NCBI RefSeq assembly: GCF_022682495.2
Contig: NC_071388.1
Location: forward strand, 28,194,139-28,258,138
DNA from: Desmodus rotundus
Lineage: Eukaryota > Chordata > Mammalia > Chiroptera > Phyllostomidae
Direction: 5' to 3'
Length of the DNA: 64,000 nucleotides
Under the pieces are notes generated by a model. The model worked only from the letters and a program-made list of their open reading frames with translations. It searched no databases and was not told the DNA's origin. Positions within the stretch are counted from its first letter, which is position 1; every line of letters starts with the position of its first letter. Positions 48,449 through 60,057 of this stretch are shown piece by piece. Both the position numbers and the translations under genes were made by a program.

Positions 48449-50329
48449 CATTATATATATCTTGATAGTTTTTTCTACCGTAGTAGCTTATCTGGCAAGT
48501 TTGTTCCATATGTTTTTATCAGTGTTTTTGACCACAAATACTGTTCTGCCTATTAAATTATGTCATGGACACTGTCTGTAAATCAAATGAGTTAAATCTT
48601 TATCTTCAAAATTTTCACAAAAATGTATCTGAAACATGTTTGTGAAGTTAAATACAAAATGGACACTGGACTAACAATTCCCTGAGCAGATAAAACTATA
48701 TAAGTTATATAAGCAAATCTAAGTCTGCTCATTTCATGAACATAAGTGAAACATAATAGGTTATTTCTTATAAATTCCTATGATAATGAAAATTATACTT
48801 AATTCACCTTTCTAAAATGGTATTGGACAAACATTTTTGAGCAATCGACTGTGATAATCCAGGCTGGCTGAAGACAGCCTGTGGTATCCAATCATGGTGG
48901 TCACCATATTAGACAGTGAGGCCTATAATGTATGACCTTATTGTAAGAGCTAAAACAGCAGCGCCTATTAATGGTTTTAATGTTGTCTTAAATATTTTTT
49001 CCAGAACAAATAGTGTAACGATGGGACAAAAACACAGGATAGTCCTTTTTATAATGCATACTTACCTGAGGTTATTTCTGGAGCTTAACAGAGTTAAGTT
49101 ACACACAGAAAGCCATAACTGGATTCAGACAAAGTCAAGAAAGTTTTGTCACCACATTACTATCTCAAGTTTTTGACCTTGAACAGCTTCTAGGGAGGGG
49201 AAGGCAAGTGGAACACACATTCCAAGGGCGGGGTAAAGGTGAGGAGACCCCCATTGACCAGGGTCATCCCACCAGCTGGGTACTAGATGGCCTTCCCCAA
49301 CAAGTGAAGAATGTTGTGGCGACTTAGAATTTAACTTTACGTACAATAAGTGACAAAACAATTATTTTTTGTCTGAAAAGCTCAAAATAAATTATCATGG
49401 GTATTTTAAGCTAAACATCATTAAAGCTGAGCATTAATCTTAATTGTAAAGTAGGGCACTGAAGCAAAGAAAAATAAATATAGAAAAATATGGAAAAAAG
49501 ATTGAAGAGTTTTTTAAACACAACATCCTCTTTGCTAGAAATTGTCACAAAAGTCCGATCCTGTTTTCTGACAACCATAATAGAGATTAACATAATTAAC
49601 AGTGTCTACAATAAGAAATAAAAACCAAAAACTTTTGCTATCCAGAAGTGTCACAGTTATTCCCAGAACTAAGATCAAAGATTTGTCTTCTGCCTGTGGT
49701 TACTAAGAAATAGAGCGCTGTGAAGATTTTCAAAGCTAAGAGTTAATAAAGCAAAAATTCATAGGGCTGTTTCTTATTTTATTTCTCTTTAGGTTGATGA
49801 CATAATACCGAAAGATGGTTCAGAGAAATAATTATTTGAGCAGCCAAAATACAGTTATAGGTATGCAGCTCTCCCAGGAACGGTCTAATTGAACTCTAGG
49901 ATATAGAAGGTTAGATGCACTGGGTATGATTTGCCTGTTCCGTCATAAGTGTATTTCCTCATATAAGGACAGATAAGTTGTTGTACCTGCAGTACATGTT
50001 ACGTCTTCAAGGTTCAAAGGAACTAGAGCTTGGATTGACTCCCTGTTATGAAAACTGAGAAGGTTATGATAAGGTGTACCTGAATCAAAGACTATTCCAT
50101 CTACTCAGAGGTAAGTAAAGTTTTTATAATGCAGAATAAACAAAAAAAAATCCTTCAAACAATTATGGATCCTGTTCTGTGTATGAAAAAATAAAGGAGT
50201 GAAGTCTCAAAATGTTATGCCTTAGAGTATGGTAACAATAGTAAGAACCAGAAAAAAATGTAAAGGCCTACCAAATTATTCCCTTGCCCATAAAAAAGAT
50301 GTAAATAGATCACTGACAGAAATCTTAAG
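48449..50329. other. 1.9 kb unassigned DNA
   Basis: 48840-49330 is less AT-rich and may be an unrecognised retroelement relic. No frame over 86 codons and no domain. Confidence 0.45.
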
Positions 50330-51190
50330 CAACCAAAAAAGGAAACAATCCAATTAAAAAATGGACAAAGGACCATTTCTGAATAGACACTTCTCCAAAA
50401 AGGATATACCAATGGCCAATAGACATATGAAAAGATGCTCAATGTCACTACTCATCAGAGAAATGCAAATTAAAACTACAGAGAAATATCACTCACACCT
50501 GTTGGAATGGCTATCATCAATAAATCAACAAAAACAAATGCTGGCAAGGATGTAGAAAAAGGGGAACTTTTTTTGTACTGTTGGTAGAAATGCAGATTGG
50601 TGCACTTTTTTTGTACTGTTGGTAGAAATGCAGATTTGTGCAGCCACTGTGGAATACAGTATGGAGATATCTCAAAAATCTAAAAATTAATCTGCCTTTT
50701 TCAAAAGAATCCTAAGACACTAATTTGAAAAAACAACATAAGTGCCCTTATGTTCATCGCAGCATTATTTACAACAACCAAGATATGGAAGCAGTTCAAG
50801 TGTCATCAGTGGATAAAACAACTATGGGACGTTTACACAACGGACTACTACTCAGCTGTAAAAAACAAGAAAATTTTACCCTTTGTGACAGTATGGATGG
50901 ACTTGGAGAACATTATGGTAAGTGAAATAAGCCAGTCAGAGAAAGATAAATATTCGATTTTACTCATATGTGGAATCTAATGAACAAACTGAACTAAGAA
51001 GCAAAACACAGACAGACTCATAGATAGGGACCAGGCTGACAGCTATGGAGGGATTACTCAGGGGGAGAAAGAATCCAGCCAAAAGGAAAAAGTACTCATG
51101 GGCATAGACAACAGTATGGTGATTGTGGGGGGAAGAAGGTATAAGGGGGATAAATGGTGATAGAAAAAATACAATAAAAATAAAAAAAGA
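50330..51190 (+). mobile_element. L1 3' part, sense, second 3'-UTR type
   Basis: Starts in ORF2 ('caattaaaaaatggacaaag') and runs through 'gagaaatgcaaattaaaact', 'gtatggatggacttggagaa' and 'aagtgaaataagccagtcag' to a 3' UTR with 'cagacagactcatagatagg', 'cagtatggtgattgtggggg' and 'ataaatggtgatagaaaaaa', then an A-rich tail. ORF2 is broken by frameshifts and by a 38-bp duplication. The 3' UTR differs from that of the other G-rich copies but resembles 57736-57848. Confidence 0.9.
50566..50641. repeat. 38-bp tandem duplication inside the L1
   Basis: 50566-50603 and 50604-50641 both begin 'actttttttgtactgttggt' and differ only by one G/T near the end. 38 is not a multiple of 3, so the duplication also breaks ORF2. 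Confidence 0.95.
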
Positions 51191-51370
51191 AATGTATTAT
51201 GAAAGTACCCCTTTTTCACTGAACCTTAAGATTTGTAGTTATAATTTATTAAATGTAGAGATACATCTTCTTAGAATTTTATTTATGTAGTTGAATAGTT
51301 GGATTGAAAATAATATTTCTAGAAGTAATTTAAATGGCAGTATCTTGTTTATTAGTTAGCCCTGTATAAA

Positions 51371-51475
51371 ATTTAAGGAAATATAAAATAATTTAAAATA
51401 AAGATTAAAAATTTCAAATATAAATAAAATAATTTAAAATTTAAAAATAATTTAAAATTTAAAATATAAAGAAAA
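51371..51475. repeat. AT-rich low-complexity tandem
   Basis: Repeats of 'aaataatttaaaat' and 'taaaatataaa' with irregular spacing. Confidence 0.8.
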
Positions 51476-51492
51476 ATTATATTCTATTCTTC

Positions 51493-51560
51493 CAGGGTTT
51501 CTCAATCTCAGCACTACATTGTCCCCTGGGAACAAAATTGTCACACATTGAAAACCACTG
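51493..51560 (+). repeat. MER20-like hAT remnant with internal deletion
   Basis: Begins 'cagggtttctcaatctcagc', like a MER20 5' end, then jumps to 'tgtcccctgggaacaaaatt' and ends 'ttgaaaaccactg', like its 3' end. Only 68 bp remain of a roughly 220-bp element. Flanks 'tattcttc' and 'tattatac' match 6 of 8, as expected for an old 8-bp hAT target duplication. Confidence 0.75.
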
Positions 51561-53035
51561 TATTATACCCATCTGTTTTTGCAATAAAATATTATAATTA
51601 AATTACAATTTTAAATTTAATAATTTAATTTCTCTAAAATTTATTTTGTATAGTTATTATTCATAATATAAACATAATGAATATGTGGAGTCAATAAATG
51701 CATAGCGATTTAATAAAATCTAACCAGTAATATATGTCTTATTTCAGAAAATATATTTTGTTTGAAATATTTTTTAAACACCATTTGTACATCTTCTGAA
51801 GGACAGATTATTCCTACTACTCTCTTAAGTTAGCAAACTAACATTTATTTATAAATAAGATTTGACTCATGTCAGTTGAATAGGCCAAGACTTTTATGAA
51901 TCCATTAGAATGAATTAAGAAATAAAGAAATAACATGTTATTAGAACTTCAAAAGAACAAAATAACAGTGAAAAATCTTACCTCAGACTTGTTTTTTTCA
52001 ATATTTTTCAGAATAATGGTCAAGTGAACAAGTATGCAAATCTATTAATAATTTATATGATTATATTGCTTTGCTATCAAATCAATCAGTAGAAACAGTA
52101 AAAATTTTTATGTCAAAAAATTAAATTTAATCATGGCACCAAAAATGACTGCCATGGACAAATGAGTCTAGAAAGTTTAGTTGTTAATTTCTTTGTTTTT
52201 TTTAACTTGCTCATTTTTTTGTACTTTATGTTTTAGCTGTTGATTTACCAAAACAACTATTGTGAAAATATACAAAATGTTTTTTCATGCTTTTCTTTCA
52301 AAAAACAAAAAAGCATTACTTTAGATCTCATTTTGGATTGTAAATGTATACATACATTCAATGTAGCAAAATGTGAAAAATACAGGAATTATTTTACTGA
52401 GAAAACATTGGATGACAAAATAGGTAGTCAATTCAAATTTGCTTTATAGTGAACTGGGAGAAAATGGAGTAATCTTTATTTATTTGGAATTTCATCCACT
52501 GAAGTATTCAAATAACTACATACATATCTTTCACCATATCATCTCAAGCTAGCTATGTAGACCTGACATTTTCTCACAGAATGTGAATTAATGTTTGCTG
52601 ACTAAAGTCATATTGATCTATTTCCCTTTCAAACTCTCTCTTTCAATATCTTTACAAATAACAGATACTTTATAACCACAATTTCACAACTGGTGGTATC
52701 TGAGTTCTTTTAGCTATTTATATTCAGAAATCCCTAAATTTCTATGTATATAGAAACCTACCATCTCAGCTTGTGTCTACTAATTTGACACAAAAGCATG
52801 GTTACATTGTAAATGGTCTCCTGCATTCACACATTAATCAATTAACTCAATTGACATTAAATTTTCTCACCATGTGGCCAGCACTGAATAGTTACAGATT
52901 TCTGGTCTTAAGATACATTTCTCATTCAATATTAGGAAATTCACTTTGTCTTTCAAAATCCAATGAAAAATCCCATATAGGGCCTACTTTCTAAATCACA
53001 AATTTGACTAACTCTTAAACAAATTTAGAAGCTCT
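51561..53035. other. unassigned AT-rich DNA
   Basis: No gene or repeat recognised. Confidence 0.5.
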
Positions 53036-53165
53036 CTATGATTTTTAGGATAAAGTACAAAGTTCACAGGCTTACGTGCAAGACCCTTAATGATCTAACT
53101 TTATGCATTCATCTGTTTACCTACTTTCCTTCTTCATTCCACTTATGCTCATATATTTGTTGTTT
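53036..53165 (+). repeat. L2 LINE fragment
   Basis: Similarity in order to the common L2 3' segment: 'ggataaagtacaaagttcac', 'caagacccttaatgatctaa', 'cttcttcattccacttatgc'. Ancient and noncoding. Strand follows the usual consensus orientation as I remember it. Confidence 0.65.
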
Positions 53166-54668
53166 TGTTAATTAATATTTTTATTATCTTATAGTTTTAT
53201 GTCATATATGGTTTCAATGTAGATATAAAAATACAATGTGGATATATAAATATAACATATGCAAAATAACAAATAGAAATTATAATAAAAACAAAGATGG
53301 AGACAAAGAAGAATTAAGTATGTCTAAAATGTAGTGTCATATGCCTCTTCTTTTCACTAGGTCCATGTTTTGTGCAACCTTTCCTTTCAACAGTCAACTT
53401 GATAAAAGAAAAAAAATAATAACACTACTTTTCATTGAGATAAACAGAATAAATACAGGTGCAGAAACAGAGAAGAAACTTTTTCAACGCTCCATACAGA
53501 AGCTGTAATGTTGGAAAAAGGTATTCTCTGCATCCTTTATACAGATACCACTACTTTCATTGAGACTTTTTTTCCTTACGATTGACTTCTGCATAGGCTA
53601 ATCATAGTCATTAAGGCATATTTCAGAAGACCAATTCTGAGATGCATAGTAATGCCCTACCCCTACTTGTTTGTTTCCCATAAATCTAGTTCATCATATG
53701 TCTTTCTTTGCAAATCTCAAACATCATATAATATAGACATTGCCAGACTTGGTATCCCATTAGGATAAAGGTCCTTTCAAGAAGTCATTATATCTTATTA
53801 TGCCTGACACCCCAATGATTTCCACACAGTTGAGAATATGTTAAATAAGCCTTGAAAAGATATAAACTGCTTGATAACTTAATTTCTTAATATGTCAACT
53901 TTATAATTATTGTAGACAATGGGTTAAAGAAAAGTTCTCATTAGTTAATACCTTTTTAGGTCATTTTAATAGTAGGAACTTACTTTGTATACCTTGAATT
54001 TAAACTCCTAATTTACCAATCCAGAGAAAATCCTCTCTTCTCAAAAAACAAGATACGGTACATCCTCTCTATTATTCAAAGTCCAACCAATCCTTATACT
54101 TGGTTTAATAAAAAAAGCTAGATTCTCTCATCATTTTAAACAACAAGCAACTGGCTTTTATTATAGAAAGAAACAGTATAATAATTTTAATCATTTGATC
54201 AATTAAATCTTTATCTTTGCTTATAATGCTTCTTCTCCCCAGTCTGCTAACTGCTGAGTGTAATTTAATTTCAGATAAGAGTTCTCATAGTAGCTTCTAG
54301 TAACACTGAGGCATTAAGGAAAACTCCGTAAATCAGCCCAAGTCAGAGTATTGACAATATGTTGCAGCCGCCAGCTTCAGGACATTTTTCATACACTGCT
54401 TTCAATAATGCATACGTATTTTTTACTCTGCTGTTATCTTTAATCGACTTCAAATTTTGCGTTTGCATATTGTTCCCAGTGCATTCACAAGGGTGTGTGC
54501 TATGCATTGACAACAATGAACACAGGATTCATTTTGAAACCCACAAATGTGATCACATTTCAAGTCTGTCATCCTGGTTAGGAATAGGTGCTATTCACTG
54601 TCACAAGCTGCCAACGTGCATTCTCAGGCTTCAGCTCAGACTGTGTGACTACAGTAGACTTGTGTCTC
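53166..54668. other. unassigned AT-rich DNA
   Basis: No gene recognised. The 112-codon frame at 54359-54697 has no recognisable domain and runs into the next element. Confidence 0.45.
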
Positions 54669-55334
54669 GTATTTTTGCTGTAGCATCTTTGCCATAGGAA
54701 CCTTTGCCTTAAGCGTTGTTCCTGCAAATATTTTCTCCACATAACTAATTGACAGTAAGGCAGTTTTACTGTAAAAAAAAAAAGATAAAATTACAACAAA
54801 TAAAAAAGGAACATTAAAAATAGCATAAAATGTGAAAAAATTAATAACAAAATTAAAACACTTTATTTAAAATACATATAGATGTATGGCAATACTGAGA
54901 AAATAACTGATTTTATTTTGTGAATTGTACATTAGCACTTATCTTTGTTCTATGGGAAATGTGGCTGGAACTATATGCCCTCAGAAAGGACCCTTAGCCT
55001 CTCTTCCCAAGGCAGTGTATTTCAAAATGAGAAGCTGACTATTGGGGCAAATCACCATTATCTAGGAGAAATACTATTTTAGGACCACTACCACATCTAC
55101 TTGTCACTGTACAAACCATTATGAGGGCTAGTTAAGATTTATATCTAATATAAAAATGAAAGTAACTGCAAAACCTTCATCAATGGAGAAATGAAGTCAA
55201 CCAAACAACAACAACAGCAAAAATGAAAGTTATTTTATCTTTTTTATGGCAAAATTTTGTTATGACAAGTTAGTTATGTGGCAAAAACGCTTGCAGCAAA
55301 GATGTCTATGGCAAAAATGTGTATGGTGAAAGTA
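54669..55334. mobile_element. DNA element with ~110-bp terminal inverted repeats
   Basis: The left arm (54669-54791) and right arm (55232-55334) are imperfect reverse complements over their full length. Shared blocks include 'tttgccatag', 'aagcgtt', 'ccacataactaa' and the inner 'aaaagataaaat'. Each arm itself contains repeats of a 'tttgcc(a/t)ta' motif. The 440-bp centre is AT-rich and noncoding. Long, internally repetitive termini suggest a nonautonomous foldback- or Mutator-like DNA transposon, but I do not recognise the family and could not define the target duplication. Confidence 0.7.
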
Positions 55335-55529
55335 CCTGAAAATAGTTAGACTGTTTCTATCTGATTGTTCTTGAAAATAGAGCAGAAAACAATAATAAAA
55401 AGTCTTAAATACTAATTTTTAAAGCTTGAAAGCATTTCTGTCAATTTTACAAATCTATTAGGGAAGATGAGATTTGAACACTATGGCATTACCTCGCTTT
55501 CCTTTTTGTCAAGTGCTTAATGATCAGAT

Positions 55530-55795
55530 TTTGGTAATCTCAATCTTAGTCCCTTCCACTTCATGCCCAGCCTTTCCTTAGCTCCTTACTCTGCTTTAAG
55601 TATTTTGTTAAGACTTGTCACTAACTCATATTGCATTTTATATTAATTTCTATACTTATCTATTTTCTAGATTTTCTTTTACAGTTAAGTTCCATGGAAT
55701 CAGGGATTTGTCATCCTCTCTGCTTAATCTCTCACATTAAGCCATACCTAGAATATGACTTTCAAATGTTTTATTGAAGGGATAAATAGGACTCA
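55530..55795 (+). repeat. L2 LINE 3' end
   Basis: Follows the L2 3' terminal pattern: 'acttgtcactaactcatatt', 'tttctagattttcttttaca', 'ttccatggaatcagggattt', 'cctagaatatgactttc', ending near 'ttttattgaagggataaa'. It may belong to the same original copy as 53036-53165, now separated by later insertions. Confidence 0.6.
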
Positions 55796-56291
55796 CTGCT
55801 AAAACTGGATCTCTAAATGATTCAAATTTGCTTTTGATTTTAACATTCTTCTTAGAACTAACATATTGTCATTTTTTTCTGAAGTCAATAATGCCTTTTT
55901 TTCTCCCTAGTTATTTTTTAAAAATTTGTTAGGTATTTATCATGAGTTCTTTCCACACTCTTCAGGAGAACTATAAAAGCCCATTCAATAAATATTTACA
56001 TGATTGAATGCATCAGGTAATCTATTTTTTTTTTTTTGCCATGTCCAAATTGATGCTCCTATCACTCACACTTGCTTTAACCCAATTTCACAGTAGGCCA
56101 GATGAACACCTTTTGTTCTGGTGTCATTGGGTGTTTCCTTTGCCTTGTCCCTAGGCTGTGTCCCTTGTTCCCATGACACCATACAAATTCCTCTTTGTTC
56201 CTTTTTATTCCTGGAAAATAGCCATGAAATATGTGGCAAACATACTCTACGTGCCCCCTCCGTGATCCTCAATTCTTGGTATTCCTACCTT
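55796..56291. other. unassigned DNA
   Basis: No gene or repeat recognised; a T run lies at about 56026-56037. Confidence 0.4.
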
Positions 56292-56826
56292 TGAGTAAGT
56301 GCTCCTTGACTGCAGGTGAACCTGTGACCAGCTTCTAACCAGTAAACACAGAAAATCTGTAGGATAGGATGTACATTATTGTATATTAGCAAAGCATCAT
56401 TCTGGCTGGAGTGTCTGTCTCTCTCTCCTTGTTGACTTCACGTTGCAAGCAGTCCTGTTGGGGTGGTCCACACTGCAAGGAACTACTGGAGACCTCTGGG
56501 AACTGTGGGCAGCTTCTATGAGCCAAGGAGAATTTCTGATAGACAGCTAAAAAACAAACAAATCTGTAGCTCTTAATTTTACAACTGTACGAACAAAATA
56601 TTGCCCAAAACCACTTGACTGGGGAAGTGGACCCTTTCCTAGCTCAGCTTCCAGATAAGAACTAAGTCATGGCCAACACCTTAATTGCAGAATTGTGAGG
56701 CTCTGAGGACAATGTAGCTCAGCTGTGTGTGGGCTTCCGACTCATAGAAACTGTGAGATAATGAAAATGCTTTGTTGTAAACTGCTGAGTTTATGGTAAT
56801 TTGTCACAAGGCCTAGAAAATTAATA
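56292..56826 (+). mobile_element. MLT1-type LTR (ERVL-MaLR)
   Basis: The typical MLT1 order is visible: 'cacgttgcaagcagtcctgt', 'tggagacctctgggaactgt', 'tcatggccaacacctt', 'aattgcagaattgtgaggct', 'catagaaactgtgagataat', 'aactgctgagtttatggtaa' and the end 'aaaattaatac'. It contains a weak polyadenylation region. Ancient mammalian LTR, noncoding; the left boundary is approximate. Confidence 0.85.
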
Positions 56827-57735
56827 CTGTGAGTAACTTTGTGAGTCCATATGTGTCTGAAAATTTATTTTTCTACTTAGTATTTAATTTTTGATTGGCT
56901 GATCTTTAAATTTTATAAATTAATTTTCTTTCAGAATTTTAATACCTTTTGCCATTGTCTTTCAGCATTCATTGTTGTCGAGAAACAAAATTATATTCTA
57001 ATATACAATAATAAATGCACACTTTCTCCAGTCTACTATGTCTTTAACGATCTGCTCAATCTTCCAAAAACGTTTTTATATCTTGCATCTGGTGTTGTCT
57101 ACTCTATTCAGACTGTTCTGATGTGCCTATAAAATTTGAACTACTGTTTGGGATTGGAGTAGAAAAAAAGTATATGATATGGAATTCTTATATTAAGCTA
57201 TTATTTAAGATGTTGCTTTTAGATATTTTATTTGGGGGCTTATTTGGGTTTTATTGTTTGCTATTAATAATTTCATTTTACTTACCATTTTGCACAGAAA
57301 TTTCTTATGAGCAGGAAAAAGTCAGAGGGCTCCTTTTCAAGAGAGGAGGAGGACATTTTAATGCCTCAAGTTTATTGGAAACACCTAACATCTGGGTTGT
57401 TTTCTTTCTTTTTTAATGCACCTGCCATTGCCCACATATACACCCGCACACACTTTTTCTTCTCTCTGTGTTCTTTTTTTATTTTGACCATACCTTTTTT
57501 TCCCAGGAAGGGCAAGGTGAATGTATAAGAAAAGAACCCTAGGAAGATCGGGTGCACAACACGGGAATGCTCTGAGCAGAATACGTTCCATTTGGAATTC
57601 CTAACAGCCACTGGTACCATTAAAGGTGCACTTCTGAATTTCAGTATAACTCAAATCCATCAACAGAAAAAAAGTTTAGAGTTATTTATTTTGATAAAAA
57701 AAGAACACTTTTTTTTGAAAATCCTAACATTGTAT
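56827..57735. other. unassigned AT-rich DNA
   Basis: No gene recognised. The 97-codon frame at 57123-57416 is Phe/Leu-rich with no domain. Confidence 0.45.
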
Positions 57736-57848
57736 TATTTTATTTTTTAATTTAATGTTTATTGTAATTTTTTCCATTACCATATAGTCCCCTTAGACCC
57801 CTGACCTCTAAGCAAATCACCACACTGTTTTCCATGTCCATGTAAATA
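57736..57848 (-). mobile_element. L1 3' tip, antisense, second 3'-UTR type
   Basis: The complement reads 'catggaaaacagtgtggtga' ... 'tatggtaatggaaaaaatta' ... 'caataaac', which matches the 3' UTR end of the L1 at 50330-51190. About 110 bp remain. Confidence 0.7.
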
Positions 57849-58677
57849 TTCAATCCAGGATGTCCACTCTCAATTATTCATTTTTAATAAAATAATGCTA
57901 TGGCTCCCCAAAGTGAAATGTTAGGCAAATCAGGACTATTACATACAGCTTGGTTATAGTCTAGAAATTACGATAAATTTGTTTTGCTCATGTCTTTAAG
58001 ATGATAATATCATGATAAAAATAAGGTAAAGATATTTATATTTTGGTTCAAGGAAGTTCTTAAGGGAGAATTAGCTGAATATAGGTAGAAGTAAGCCATA
58101 AATAATTCACATATATAAAATCCAAAGTTAGTTATGTCTACTTTATGAATATTAATAATGATTCGAGAAAATACATTAATATTATCCGAAATGGTCCTAG
58201 GAAGAATTACCCTTGGATTTTTGGTCTACTTTCCATAAATTACTTTTATGGCTAAATCATAAATGCTCATCCTTAATAGAGCTTGAGTTTATTTTACAAA
58301 AATATGTATTCTGAATGGTCAGTAAGTATCTGACACAAGTCGCATAGTAACTCAATGAAGCAGGCCTAAACCTGATTCATTTCTGATTCATTTTATCTTA
58401 CATTTTAAGCAACACAATAAGCTAAAGTATTTATTTATTTATTTTTTAAAGTTCCATTCTTTATCAGGGCATTCTACCACTTATCTTCCCCAAATATTGT
58501 TGTTTTCCTATCATTAAAGATGGAGATAATTATTGTTACCTGCAAAAGCCATCTTTTACTGGTTTTTAAGACAATTCCATTTGTAGTTATATTTCATTTT
58601 AATGGTGTAATCTTGTACTTTCCATCACAAATGTATATAGATATTATAGGTGCCTCTATTTACCTTCTCACAAAATA
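57849..58677. other. unassigned AT-rich DNA
   Basis: No gene or repeat recognised. Confidence 0.45.
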
Positions 58678-59225
58678 TTGGGTTGGTCAAAAAGTTCATG
58701 GTTTTTTCTGTAAAATAGAAGACACTTTTTTTATTTTCCCATTAACTTTATTGATTTGTGTATTTTGAGTATGTTAACTAACTCCCATGTGGTACAAAAT
58801 TGATTGTTCTCAATTAATGTCTCAGTTTGATTGTTATCAACTTCAAGTAGCCTACTCAACCATGGAGCATAGTCTGGCGAGAAATCTCCAGCACAAAACT
58901 TCACAAACCACTTCTGACACATTTGATCAGTCACAGCAGCTTCTCCATATACTGCACAGTTCTTTTTCTGTGTGTTTCAGTTGTGCTTTTACCTTTCTTG
59001 GAAAGCAAAATACACCAAAAATGTTGCTTATTTTCTTCCATCTTCAATATTAAAATGGCTACACAAAAATTCACCAATTTTTATGTTTTATTTTTAAATG
59101 CATGCTGGTATTACAGCTGCCTCAATACAATCTAACAAAATTGTTTCAAATGAAGTTAAAGACATCTAAGTGTTGCCAAAGCCACCTTAGTGGAAAAAAC
59201 CAAATTAACTTTTTGGCCAACCTAA
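58678..59225 (-). mobile_element. mariner deletion derivative (548 bp)
   Basis: Ends are inverted: left 'ttgggttggtcaaaaagttc', right the complement of 'ttaactttttggccaacctaa'. TA flanks both sides (58676-58677 and 59226-59227), the canonical mariner target duplication. The interior holds the N-terminal part of the transposase on the minus strand. At 548 bp it is less than half a full-length mariner (about 1.3 kb), so the catalytic part is deleted. Confidence 0.92.
58731..58934 (-). pseudogene. mariner transposase N-terminal fragment
   Basis: The minus frame contains 'CQKWFVKFCAGDFS', then 'LIENNQ' and 'TTWELVNILKI', the helix-turn-helix DNA-binding region of mariner transposases. The stretch upstream in the element (about 58935-59055) carries the preceding residues in other frames. 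The DDD/E catalytic domain is absent. It is a dead relic. Confidence 0.85.
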
Positions 59226-59276
59226 TACCAAGGAATGAAATTACTGGGTTATACAATAACTAATGTTTAACAATTT

Positions 59277-59493
59277 TTTACCTTTTTTTTCTTGCTTTTC
59301 TTATTGTTGTTCAAGTACAGTTGCCTCCATTTTCCTGCCACTACTTTCCCCTGCCCCTCCCACCCCCACCTCCCACCCTCAATCCTATCCCCTTTGGCTT
59401 TGTCCATGGGTCCATTATACATATTCCTTGATGACCCTTCCCCTTCTTTTCCCTGTTATCTCCTTCCCCCTTCCCTTCTTGTTATTGTCAGTA
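59277..59493 (-). mobile_element. L1 3' tip, antisense
   Basis: T-rich start, 'ttattgttgttcaagtacag', C-rich complement of the G-rich 3' UTR, 'ccttgatgacccttcccctt', truncated after 'ttattgtcagt'. First 3'-UTR type, about 220 bp. Confidence 0.92.
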
Positions 59494-60057
59494 CATTTAA
59501 CTTTTTGAGGTAATTCCATTTATCACTCAAAGTAGGACAAATCATTTATTTGGCCAACCAAATATATTACTGTCTTTATATTTTTTTTCAATTGTCAAAA
59601 TATTTCAGAATAGTCTCCATAGTAAAGAGCAGACTATACAATTTTTAAAAGTGTATATAAGTAAATCCTTTTATGTATTTTCAGTTAGGAAGTAGATACA
59701 AAAGCTAATTTTAAGTTATGCATATTACATGTAAATGTTTGTCATTGAGATATGATATACATTTTGTATTACAAACTTATATAAATTTTTATAATATAAA
59801 ATATATAATAAAATTATACTATATCTTATGATATGTTTTAATATATTTATAGAGTAAAGTATATGACTGCTCTCCTAATTTTTAAATGTATAAACTGCTA
59901 AATCCTATCAATACCAGAATGTGTAGACATAAGCAAATATTCCACAATCGATATGAAACAGAGGATTGTGGAAATTAGAACTTCAGTTTATTCTGCACCT
60001 TTTACATCAACTCATAGACAAATCTAGGACAACTTGACTCATGAAAAGTATAGTTTA
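59494..60057. other. unassigned AT-rich DNA
   Basis: Starts with 'tttaactttttgagg' and has 'ttatttggccaaccaaat' at about 59547-59564, similar to the mariner end at 59205-59225. This may be a trace of a second mariner end, but it is too short to call. 59740-59860 is nearly pure A/T. Confidence 0.4.

Noticed and set aside
54359..54697. 112-codon plus-strand frame
   Set aside because: No domain is recognisable, and it ends inside the left arm of the inverted-terminus element.
59494..59570. Second mariner end
   Set aside because: Only about 15-18 bp resemble the mariner terminus and no partner end or TA pair could be placed, so it is mentioned but not called.
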